This document shows positions 1 to 5,423 of a stretch of 6,826 nt of DNA, piece after piece. The notes beneath the pieces are model-generated. The model saw only the letters and a program-made list of their open reading frames with translations. It did not search any database and was not told the DNA's origin. The DNA comes from DASYAN01 sp036501345 (lineage in GTDB: Bacteria; Chloroflexota; Ktedonobacteria; Ktedonobacterales; Ktedonobacteraceae), in the NCBI GenBank assembly GCA_036501345.1, contig DASYAN010000191.1, forward strand, positions 1 through 6,826, given 5' to 3'. The position numbers and the translations under genes are program-made. Position 1 is the first letter of the stretch; every line of letters starts with the position of its first letter.

Positions 1-555
1 TGCAGTTGGCTCGTCCATAAAGATCAGTTCAGGCTTCCCGATCAGTGCTACAGCAAGAGCCAGACGGCGTTTTTGTCCGCCAGAGAGCCTACGGCAGCGT
101 ACTTTTGCTGCACTCGTAAGGCCGACCCGCTCCATTAATGGCTCGACGCGTTGTGGCCGTTTATAATAGCCGGCAAAGAGGCTCAAAACCTCACGTGCTG
201 TCAATGCTGGATAAAGACCATCTTGCTGCAACATCACGCCAATACGCGGCTTGAGCATCTGAGCCTGACGAATGGGATCTAGTCCCAATATGCGTACACT
301 TCCTTTATCTGGTGTACGATAGCCTTCCAATGTTTCCACTGTCGTTGTTTTCCCGGCCCCATTTGGTCCGAGCAGAGCAAAGATCTCACCACGCTGCACC
401 GTAAATTGCAAATGATCGACGACTCGATTTGAGCCATAGCTTTTGCTGAAGTTGTCAACGACGATGGCTTCATTTGCCCGGACCTGTTCCTGGGCTTGCT
501 TATTCTGTTGTTGTTTCGTGTTCATCTTTATCTTCACCTGCGTATCCACAGACAT
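1..555 (-). CDS. ABC transporter ATP-binding protein, ABC-2/DrrA type (partial, C-terminus off left edge)
   Basis: Cytoplasmic ATPase subunit that would power a membrane permease of the ABC-2 (drug or polysaccharide/lipid export) class. The 185 visible residues show, in order, a polar 30-residue N-terminal extension, Walker A GPNGAGKTT (residues 63-71), a Q-loop in MLQQDGLYP (108-116), the ABC signature LSGGQKRR (157-164) and Walker B LIFMDEPTA (177-185), where the window ends. The spacing and the segment EGYRTPDKGSVRILG match the COG1131 (CcmA/DrrA) group. The start is the ATG at 555, preceded by AAGGAG at six bases; Met11 (525) is a possible alternative. The H-loop and the expected downstream permease lie outside the window. 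The gene is divergent from the small membrane protein gene at 773. The substrate cannot be told from the sequence. Confidence 0.93.
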   Translation of the reverse strand, partial: MSVDTQVKIKMNTKQQQNKQAQEQVRANEAIVVDNFSKSYGSNRVVDHLQFTVQRGEIFALLGPNGAGKTTTVETLEGYRTPDKGSVRILGLDPIRQAQMLKPRIGVMLQQDGLYPALTAREVLSLFAGYYKRPQRVEPLMERVGLTSAAKVRCRRLSGGQKRRLALAVALIGKPELIFMDEPTA

Positions 556-626
556 AAAAAACTCCTTAGCCTGATGATAAATCCTAGAAAATTCCTTCCT
601 ACTAACAGTACAGCAGTTTGGCGCCG

Positions 627-654
627 CTGACAAGTTTGTATATAGCATTATAAA
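627..654 (+). promoter_or_regulatory. Putative sigma70-type promoter for the small membrane protein gene
   Basis: CTGACA (627-632) and TATAAA (649-654) are separated by 16 bases, five of six matches to each consensus hexamer. Transcription would start near 661, giving an untranslated leader of about 110 bases before the ATG at 773. It lies in the divergent gap shared with the ABC ATPase gene. A TATAAT on the opposite strand (652-647) overlaps the same site but lacks a good -35, so divergent overlapping promoters are possible but unproven. Confidence 0.42.
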
Positions 655-772
655 ACTTTTTTGCTCTTTGATACGTGACTATGATAGAGATAAATTCTTC
701 TTGCCTCGAGGTAAACGTAGAAACATCATCGATGATAGGAAAATACAAGCGATAATTAAAGGAGGTATTATT

Positions 773-943
773 ATGTTAAGTGGCATTCTCTGGGCTGTCG
801 TCGCAGTTCTTGTTATCCTTTGGCTTGTAGGGTTTGTTATTGTTCACGTCTCTGGTGGGCTTATTCATCTCCTGCTCTTGGCAGCAGTGATTGTATTAAT
901 CTATAATCTGGTCGTTGGTAGCCGCACACGCCGCACGATGTAA
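773..943 (+). CDS. Small two-helix membrane protein, DUF5670 / lmo0937 family
   Basis: Protein of 56 residues, almost entirely two hydrophobic helices (about residues 4-24 and 28-47) joined by the short HVSGGLIH turn, with a basic tail SRTRRTM. The ILWLVGF...GGLIHLLLLAAVIVLI pattern and length fit the lmo0937/DUF5670 family, which is widespread, often stress-associated in Gram-positive bacteria, and of unknown biochemical function. The longer in-frame reading from 668 would add a charged 35-residue leader atypical of the family. The ATG at 773 is preceded by AAAGGAGG at seven bases, a near-ideal ribosome binding site, and was chosen. The basic C-terminus predicts a cytoplasmic tail. The gene is monocistronic, flanked by its own promoter and terminator. 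Confidence 0.8.
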   Translation: MLSGILWAVVAVLVILWLVGFVIVHVSGGLIHLLLLAAVIVLIYNLVVGSRTRRTM

Positions 944-985
944 ATTAGCATTTATATGTTGAAAGAGCATATAAAGAAGAAAGCA

Positions 986-1032
986 CCTCCCTATCCTGCG
1001 TTTTTGCAAAGCGAAAGAATAGGGAGGGTTTT
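986..1032 (+). terminator. Rho-independent terminator after the small membrane protein gene
   Basis: CCTCCCTAT (986-994) and ATAGGGAGG (1019-1027) form a perfect 9-bp stem, followed by GTTTT. The long loop contains a small secondary pairing around TTTGCAAA. It sits about 40 bases after the stop at 943 and just before the guaB promoter, insulating guaB from upstream transcription. Confidence 0.75.
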
Positions 1033-1047
1033 CTGCATTGAAAAAAT

Positions 1048-1077
1048 TTGACGCTTTCCAAGTCTAGGTGCTACACT
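1048..1077 (+). promoter_or_regulatory. Putative guaB promoter
   Basis: TTGACG (1048-1053) and TACACT (1072-1077) are separated by 18 bases, matching five and four of six consensus positions. Predicted transcription start is near 1084, which leaves a leader of about 130 bases before the guaB ATG. It begins 15 bases after the upstream terminator, so guaB probably depends on it. Confidence 0.5.
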
Positions 1078-1162
1078 ATCAGGAAATTATTCGTGGCTGT
1101 ATTTGTATTATAGAAACACCGGAATATTGTCAATAGTTGTTATTTGTCCCTGTGGAGCTACC

Positions 1163-1196
1163 CCAGTACACGTCAGACGTGTGCTGGCATTTTTTT
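1163..1196 (+). terminator. Terminator-like hairpin in the guaB leader (candidate attenuator)
   Basis: CCAGTACACGT (1163-1173) pairs with ACGTGTGCTGG (1177-1187): 11 pairs including one U-G, with a three-base CAG loop, then CA and seven T (1190-1196). This is the layout of an intrinsic terminator, but it lies between the guaB promoter and ATG, with the T-run touching the AAGGAGGG ribosome binding site. A weaker alternative hairpin, CTGTGG (1150-1155) with CCCCAG (1161-1166), one mismatch, would use the base of the 5' arm and so compete with it. No known riboswitch or T-box core was recognised in 1084-1162. Confidence 0.65.
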
Positions 1197-1204
1197 AAGG
1201 AGGG
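1197..1204 (+). promoter_or_regulatory. guaB ribosome binding site
   Basis: AAGGAGGG lies 11 bases before the ATG at 1216. It decides the guaB start over the longer in-frame TTG reading from 1144, whose added residues would be encoded by the leader hairpin itself. Confidence 0.75.
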
Positions 1205-1215
1205 TACCTCAAACC

Positions 1216-2721
1216 ATGGCTCTGGCACACAACTCGGATGCATTTGCTCATAAGTTTGCCAAGGAAAGTCTTACTTTTGATGATGTCCTTATTATTCCAG
1301 CAGCCTCTTCAGTTTTACCTCGTGACGTTTCCACGCAAACGCGTTTCACGCGCACGATTACCCTGCATCTGCCTATCGTGAGTGCCGCAATGGATACAGT
1401 GACAGAGGCAAGGATGGCAATTGCCCTAGCACGCGAAGGTGGGATCGGAGTTATTCATAGCAATTTGTCGATTGAAGAGCAAGCGGAGGAGGTTGATAAA
1501 GTCAAGCGTTCAGAGTCGGGCATGATTACCGATCCGATTACGCTGGAAGCCGAGGGCTCGCTACAGGAAGCCTTAAGCGCGATGGAACACTTCCATATTT
1601 CTGGTATTCCAATTACCAAGAATGGGAAGCTGGTGGGAATTCTTACCAACCGCGACATTCGTTTCGAGACTGATATGACCCGTCCCATTTCTGAGTTGAT
1701 GACGCACGAAAATCTCGTGACTGTCCCGGTAGGAACAACCCTAGAACAGGCACGCGAGAGCCTTCATCGCTACAAAATCGAAAAACTTCCCGTGGTAGAC
1801 GAGCATGGCATGCTCAAAGGTCTCATTACGATGAAGGATATTCAGAAAAAAATTCTTTATCCTCATGCAGCCAAAGATGATTATGGTCGCCTGCGTGTTG
1901 CTGCTGCCATTGGCGTTAGCTCTGACTACCTTGATCGTTGCGCAGCCCTTGTTGAAGAGGGCGTTGATGCTCTAGTGGCCGATACCTCTCATGGTCACTC
2001 TCAAATGGTAGTTGAGGCTGTGGCACGTATTAGCGACGCCTTTGGCAAGAAAGTGCAATTGGTTGCTGGCAACGTTGTGACCGCAGAGGCAACGGAAGCA
2101 TTGATTCAGGCTGGGGCAGACGCCGTGAAAGTCGGTATTGGCGCTGGTTCGATTTGCACGACCCGTATCATTTCTGGTGTAGGTATGCCCCAGATCACTG
2201 CCATTTATGATTGTGCTGTCGTAGCACGCAAATACGGTATACCAATTATCGGCGATGGCGGCGTGCAATATTCAGGTGATATCGCTAAAGCAATTGCTAC
2301 TGGTGCAGACACGGTAATGCTTGGTAGTTTGCTAGCTGGTGTCGATGAAAGTCCGGGCGAACTAATCATTTCCCATGGTGAGCGCTTCAAAGATTACCGG
2401 GGTATGGGATCGATTGGAGCCATGAAACAGCGTCGCTATAGTAAGCACCGCTACTTCCAGGGAGATATGGACGAGTCCCACCTGATTGCCGAAGGCATCG
2501 AAGCACGCGTACCATACAAAGGTCTGCTGGGTCCGCTGGTCTTCCAAATGGTTGGAGGCCTACGTCAGGCCATGGGCTATGCTGGGGCATCAACAATTCA
2601 GGATATGCAGGAGAATACATACCTAACACGTATTACTAATGCTGGCCTGCGTGAAAGTCATCCGCATGATGTAATGATCACAAAGGAAGCACCAAATTAC
2701 GGCACAAAGCTTCATCGCTAA
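1216..2721 (+). CDS. guaB: Inosine-5'-monophosphate dehydrogenase (IMPDH)
   Basis: Catalyses NAD-dependent oxidation of IMP to XMP, the committed step of guanine nucleotide synthesis; cytoplasmic, normally a tetramer. The 501 residues have family-typical length. Visible elements: N-terminal LTFDDVLIIPA (19-29); Bateman module of two CBS domains (about 103-215) inserted in the TIM barrel; VADTSHGHS (254-262); GNVVTAEA (285-292); catalytic loop GIGAGSICTTR (307-317) with nucleophile Cys314; GDGG (347-350); MLGS (368-371); YRGMGS (394-399); and the mobile flap with ARVPYKG (430-436) carrying the catalytic Arg431 and nearby Tyr434. The usual bacterial Pro in GPGS is Ala310 here, and EGIEGRVPY reads EGIEARVPY. 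The start is the ATG at 1216 after AAGGAGGG; the in-frame extension to 1144 overlaps the leader hairpin and is rejected. It stands alone with its own promoter, not in a guaAB operon within this window. Confidence 0.97.
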   Translation: MALAHNSDAFAHKFAKESLTFDDVLIIPAASSVLPRDVSTQTRFTRTITLHLPIVSAAMDTVTEARMAIALAREGGIGVIHSNLSIEEQAEEVDKVKRSESGMITDPITLEAEGSLQEALSAMEHFHISGIPITKNGKLVGILTNRDIRFETDMTRPISELMTHENLVTVPVGTTLEQARESLHRYKIEKLPVVDEHGMLKGLITMKDIQKKILYPHAAKDDYGRLRVAAAIGVSSDYLDRCAALVEEGVDALVADTSHGHSQMVVEAVARISDAFGKKVQLVAGNVVTAEATEALIQAGADAVKVGIGAGSICTTRIISGVGMPQITAIYDCAVVARKYGIPIIGDGGVQYSGDIAKAIATGADTVMLGSLLAGVDESPGELIISHGERFKDYRGMGSIGAMKQRRYSKHRYFQGDMDESHLIAEGIEARVPYKGLLGPLVFQMVGGLRQAMGYAGASTIQDMQENTYLTRITNAGLRESHPHDVMITKEAPNYGTKLHR

Positions 2722-2767
2722 TAGGGATATCAGCCAGCCGTGACCAAAGTGGGAGAGAGAGCTCAGA

Positions 2768-2789
2768 CGAGATTGAAACGAGATCGAAA
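2768..2789 (+). repeat. 11-bp tandem duplication after guaB
   Basis: CGAGATTGAAA is followed directly by CGAGATCGAAA, two units with one mismatch, in the gap after guaB. It may be slippage with no function. Confidence 0.4.
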
Positions 2790-2814
2790 CCATTAGCCAA
2801 GATGTCCCATATCA

Positions 2815-2843
2815 TTGCATCCCTTTAGCCGATACGATACAAT
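2815..2843 (+). promoter_or_regulatory. Putative promoter for the Roadblock-mglB-mglA cassette
   Basis: TTGCAT (2815-2820) and TACAAT (2838-2843) are separated by exactly 17 bases. The -10 matches five of six, the -35 only three, but the same TTGCAT with 17-base spacing occurs before the DUF402 gene. Transcription from about 2850 would carry a leader of about 155 bases holding a 7-bp hairpin (AGCGTTT 2863-2869 with AAACGCT 2877-2883, no T-run) and the 20-bp-period repeats. Confidence 0.38.
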
Positions 2844-2925
2844 ACCAAGCATATCAGGTTTAAGCGTTTCTGCAAAAAACGCTGCTGAAAGTTGGGGGAA
2901 GAACGAAAAGAAAGGGGCGGCGTTT

Positions 2926-2965
2926 CCGTTCGCTTGATCGCGACGCAATTCGCTTGAGCGCGACG
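2926..2965 (+). repeat. Two-copy direct repeat, 20-bp period, upstream of the Roadblock cassette
   Basis: TTCGCTTGATCGCGACG (2929-2945) and TTCGCTTGAGCGCGACG (2949-2965) match in 16 of 17 positions, and their starts are 20 bases apart, close to two helical turns. Each copy contains a small TCGC...GCGA dyad. The pair ends 38 bases before the first cassette ATG and lies in a leader with no gene, which suggests a binding site or a regulatory leader element. Confidence 0.6.
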
Positions 2966-3003
2966 TACCCCATGCCTAAACACAGGGATCTCCGCGCCGC
3001 ATT

Positions 3004-3378
3004 ATGAGCAGTATGGTCGACCTAAAACAAACGTTGAGCCGTTTCTTAGCCATTCCGGGTGTACGTCAGGCTGTTCTGGTGGGAAGGGATGGCTTGATGA
3101 TCGAGGGAATGACCCGCGAAGGCAAAGAAGACATGGAGGCGGTTGGAGCTATTACGACTACCGGCTTATCTACAGCAGAAGCATTAGGACAGGAAATTTC
3201 TCGGGGGAGCGTAGTGGGCGTGATCATGGAATATGAACATGGCCTAGTGAGTATAGACCCTCTGGGTGATTTTGCTCTAATGGTGACTCTCTCAGATAAT
3301 GCCTCAAACATTGGTCGCGTACGCCATTTGGTTAAAGCGAGTCGCAATGAAATTCTTGAAGCTCTGGATATAGCTTAG
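3004..3378 (+). CDS. Roadblock/LC7 domain protein, short form
   Basis: Protein of 124 residues consisting of one Roadblock/LC7 (longin-like) domain: an N-terminal helix (about 5-17), AVLVGRDGLMIEG (23-35), a central helix around GAITTTGLSTAEALGQEI (48-65), then SVVGVIMEYEHGLVSIDPLGDFALMVTLS and a C-terminal helix. Such proteins dimerise and commonly regulate small Ras-like GTPases. It is the first gene of a cassette with an MglB-like Roadblock protein and an MglA-like GTPase. It is distinct from MglB: shorter, and without the acidic tail. It might be a heterodimer partner or an MglC-like adaptor; this is inference from position. The ATG at 3004 has no convincing ribosome binding site; Met4 (3013) is an alternative. 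No membrane segment or signal peptide. Confidence 0.88.
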   Translation: MSSMVDLKQTLSRFLAIPGVRQAVLVGRDGLMIEGMTREGKEDMEAVGAITTTGLSTAEALGQEISRGSVVGVIMEYEHGLVSIDPLGDFALMVTLSDNASNIGRVRHLVKASRNEILEALDIA

Positions 3379-3436
3379 GTAAGAGGACAATGTCTTCGAT
3401 CCTATGCCAGGCCTGTATACGGGGGGCGCCGCGTCC

Positions 3437-3931
3437 ATGGAACAGCTGACAAATCTTGTTATTTCCGATCGTGATCTTACAACAATTTCATCTGTATTGA
3501 TGAGATTAATGAATGATACTAATGCCACATCTATCATGCTGATTGATAAAAGTGGTCAGGTCGTTGCTGTGCAGGGTAGCAATACCAGGCGTAATGCAAC
3601 GACATTGGGAGCTTTACTTGCTGGCGTCTTCTCTTCTTCTCGTGAAGTCGCGAAGCTACTTGATGAAAAGGATTTTCGCAATATTTTCCAACAAGGACTC
3701 CAGCAAAATATTTACACATCAATGGTCGAAGAGCAATGGCTCCTAGTAATTATCTTCGATCGTTCAACTCATATTGGTCTGGTGAAAGTGCTGTCAAAAA
3801 AAGCCTCTGATGAATTAGGGCGCATTTTGGAGCGTGTGCGCAATGATACGACAAGGGCAAAATCTTCGGTGCTCAATCTGCAATTTCGTTCCTCCGTTGA
3901 GGATACCATTGATCTGCTCTTCCGCGACTAG
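3437..3931 (+). CDS. mglB: MglB-like Roadblock/LC7 protein (GTPase-activating partner of MglA)
   Basis: By similarity to Myxococcus MglB (recalled, not aligned by program) this is the GAP and polarity partner of MglA. With the start at 3437 it has 164 residues: LVISDRDL (7-14), LIDKSGQVV (35-43), TLGALLAGVF (56-65), FQQGLQQNIYTSMV (84-97), LLVIIFD (102-108), GLVKVLSKKASDEL (114-127), and an acidic tail VEDTIDLLFRD (154-164) resembling the MglB C-terminus. The start is uncertain. ATG 3437 follows a G-run (GGGGGG, 3421-3426) at ten bases and gives the length of known MglB. An in-frame ATG at 3404 would add 11 residues but lies 16 bases from AAGAGGA. The gene begins 58 bases after the preceding Roadblock gene, and its stop lies 15 bases before mglA, consistent with one transcript. 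Confidence 0.88.
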   Translation: MEQLTNLVISDRDLTTISSVLMRLMNDTNATSIMLIDKSGQVVAVQGSNTRRNATTLGALLAGVFSSSREVAKLLDEKDFRNIFQQGLQQNIYTSMVEEQWLLVIIFDRSTHIGLVKVLSKKASDELGRILERVRNDTTRAKSSVLNLQFRSSVEDTIDLLFRD

Positions 3932-3935
3932 AGGA
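3930..3935 (+). promoter_or_regulatory. mglA ribosome binding site overlapping the mglB stop codon
   Basis: AGAGGA begins within the TAG stop of the MglB-like gene (3929-3931) and lies 11 bases before the ATG at 3947. Ribosomes finishing mglB would cover the mglA site, suggesting coupled translation. Confidence 0.55.
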
Positions 3936-3946
3936 CTATTGTATTT

Positions 3947-4522
3947 ATGGCTCTCATCAATATTGCTTCTCACGAGATCCACTGCAAGATTGTCTATTAT
4001 GGCATCGGCTATTGTGGTAAAACAACCAATCTGCAGTATGTACACAAGAGCATCACCCCGAATGCTCGTGGGGACATGCTCTCGATTGCAACTGAGACAG
4101 AACGTACTCTGTTCTTCGATTTCCTGCCTTTAGATCTTGGTACGGTACATGGCTTTCGTACACGCTTTCATCTCTACACAGTGCCTGGTCAGATACTCTA
4201 TGAGCGCACTCGTTTGGCGGTATTAAATGGGGCCGATGGGATTGTCTTTGTAGTAGATTCGCAGGCTGAGAAGTTTGAAGAGAATGTGCAAAGTATTGCT
4301 GAGTTGGATATGCATATGCGCCGTATCGGCAAGGATATGAGTACATTCCCTGTGATTCTGCAGTGGAATAAACGCGATATGCCCAATGTCCTTCCGGTTG
4401 CCGTCCTCGAACGTTATCTCAATCGTCGTCGTGTTCCTAGTTTTGAAGCAGTAGCCTCTGCTGGCAAGGGCGTCTTTGCGACGCTGCGTGCCATTAGTAA
4501 ATCGGTCATAGCCCAACTCTGA
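3947..4522 (+). CDS. mglA: MglA-like Ras-family small GTPase
   Basis: Cytoplasmic nucleotide switch of the bacterial MglA family, which sets cell polarity (front pole in Myxococcus gliding) when GTP-bound. The 191 residues are full length: P-loop GIGYCGKTT (19-27); ATETERTLFFDFLPLDLG (48-65), an MglA hallmark; TVPGQ (78-82), replacing the DxxGQ of Ras; VFVVDSQ (100-106); and the guanine-specificity motif NKRD (141-144). Arg53 and Gln82, at the positions of the catalytic Arg and Gln known from Myxococcus MglA, are both present with identical numbering, so GTP hydrolysis stimulated by MglB is expected. The P-loop has Ile20 and Tyr22 where Myxococcus has Pro and Leu. It follows the MglB-like gene by 15 bases and is the last gene of the cassette. 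No lipidation cysteine is seen at the C-terminus. Confidence 0.95.
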   Translation: MALINIASHEIHCKIVYYGIGYCGKTTNLQYVHKSITPNARGDMLSIATETERTLFFDFLPLDLGTVHGFRTRFHLYTVPGQILYERTRLAVLNGADGIVFVVDSQAEKFEENVQSIAELDMHMRRIGKDMSTFPVILQWNKRDMPNVLPVAVLERYLNRRRVPSFEAVASAGKGVFATLRAISKSVIAQL

Positions 4523-4545
4523 CGTCTGGCCTCTGATGATTGTCT

Positions 4546-4567
4546 GGCTAGTCCTATTGGACTAGCC
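4546..4567. terminator. Perfect hairpin between convergent genes (likely bidirectional terminator)
   Basis: GGCTAGTCC (4546-4554), loop TATT, GGACTAGCC (4559-4567): nine perfect pairs. It lies 23 bases after the mglA stop and contains the TAG stop of the convergent HAD gene (4564-4562). Neither strand has a clear T-run beyond it, so it may act as a weak or RNA-end-stabilising structure rather than a classical terminator. Confidence 0.55.
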
Positions 4568-5026
4568 TCGTAAGGTAGCGACCAAACGCATCGGCTTCAA
4601 GAGAAGATCTAAGGCGTTGATTGGGCCATAGACAAGTAAGTCAGCATTCTGCCAAGCACGTGTAGCCGTGCCCTCGGGAGTTAAGATGGCAACGCCAATA
4701 GAGGCCAGTCGGAGCATACCATTATCATTCATCCCATTGCCAAAGGCGATGACACTTGCTGGTCCTAGTTGCTGTACGTAGCGCATCTTCTCATCACCTT
4801 TATTAATAACATGGAGCGGAAAACCAAGCGTGCTTTCTAATTCCAGTAGTTTGCCATGCGTGCCAGCAGTTAGCAGATGGATTGAAATCTGGTTGGATAA
4901 AGTTTTTAAGCGCTCCGCTACTCCTGGCACAGCTACTCCATCAACAGCCAGTGTCCCATTGATATCAAAAACTGCATGCTGCAGTTCAATACCACCTCGT
5001 TGTGGGATATCCAGTTTGATACTCAA
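4562..5026 (-). CDS. HAD-superfamily phosphatase, P-type ATPase P-domain-like (COG4087 type)
   Basis: Small soluble HAD-fold protein of 154 residues, resembling the phosphorylation domain of P-type ATPases. Motif I is FDINGT (20-25) with nucleophile Asp21; motif II HLLTAGT (50-56) with Thr53; the motif III Lys is probably in KGDEK (76-80); motif IV is FGNGMNDNGML (95-105), ending with DLLLKPMRLVATLRG. The usual second Asp of DxD is Asn23, a feature of this subfamily, and GDG reads GNG. The substrate is unknown. The start chosen is TTG at 5026, preceded by GAGGGAG at nine bases and giving the family's usual N-terminus (MSIKLDIP). Longer in-frame starts, ATG 5086 and TTG 5107, add a charged, cysteine-containing leader without family support. 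The gene is convergent with mglA and shares its hairpin. Confidence 0.85.
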   Translation of the reverse strand: MSIKLDIPQRGGIELQHAVFDINGTLAVDGVAVPGVAERLKTLSNQISIHLLTAGTHGKLLELESTLGFPLHVINKGDEKMRYVQQLGPASVIAFGNGMNDNGMLRLASIGVAILTPEGTATRAWQNADLLVYGPINALDLLLKPMRLVATLRG

Positions 5027-5423
5027 CTGTTTTATCTCCCTCTTGTCATCTTTTTTAGGCAAGGTCCACTTTGAGCGCAATGTCATGTGGCAATTTGAAC
5101 AATCCAAACATTGCCCGGAGCCCCATCAGAGGGCATCTCACTAGCAATTACCAATCTGGATGTCACATGCTTTTGAACTATGGCCCTACTATATATATAA
5201 AGCATAGCTTAATCATCTCCCCTGATGCAAGTTTCGCGATACTAATAGGCCTATCGTTGATACGGGGGATGAATGGACCTACCTTTCTTGGAGCTGGGTA
5301 TAGGAGTCCTCATTCTCTAACAAACTATTCATTTGCTTGTATTGTTTGATGAATAGTTGTTGACATCTCTGCTATACTGCTCATGGGAGTAGAAAGTACA
5401 TTGAAGGATATCTGCAATAGTTA
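5027..5423. other. Gene-free region between the HAD and DUF402 genes
   Basis: No convincing gene was seen on either strand; open frames here lack ribosome binding sites and family features. The part near 5027-5107 may be leader of the HAD gene. It holds a long inverted repeat (5323-5358) and an extended -10-like TGCTATACT (5370-5378, plus strand), both listed separately, and a short TATATATA tract near 5191-5199 that could be part of a minus-strand promoter for the HAD gene but has no clear -35. Confidence 0.6.
5323..5358. repeat. 10-bp inverted repeat with 16-base spacer
   Basis: AACTATTCAT (5323-5332) and ATGAATAGTT (5349-5358) are perfect reverse complements. The dyad lies just upstream of TTGACA (5360-5365) and the plus-strand TGCTATACT, which gives it an operator-like position, although no gene follows on the plus strand. 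Confidence 0.55.

Noticed and set aside
725..736. Perfect 12-bp palindrome ATCATCGATGAT before the DUF5670 gene
   Set aside because: A palindrome of this size is expected about once or twice by chance in a window of this length; no other support.
1061..1076. TCTAGGTGCTACAC as part of a ykkC-type riboswitch
   Set aside because: Only a short partial likeness; it overlaps the predicted -10 and the other conserved ykkC blocks are absent.
1144..1215. Longer guaB start (TTG 1144) adding 24 residues
   Set aside because: The added codons are the leader hairpin and T-run, there is no ribosome binding site before 1144, and ATG 1216 follows AAGGAGGG and gives family length.
2863..2883. Hairpin AGCGTTT / AAACGCT as a guaB terminator
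   Set aside because: No T-run follows on either strand and it lies 140 bases after the stop; it is more likely part of the next leader or chance.
3390..3449. Mini-frame of 19 codons between the two Roadblock genes, overlapping the mglB start
   Set aside because: AAGAGGA lies only two bases from its ATG, the peptide has no recognisable feature, and it is in a different frame from mglB. A role in coupling is possible but unsupported.
5027..5107. N-terminal extension of the HAD protein with a CxxCH-like motif
   Set aside because: A better ribosome binding site precedes TTG 5026, the extension is not typical of the family, and a single CxxCH in such a leader does not support haem or zinc binding.
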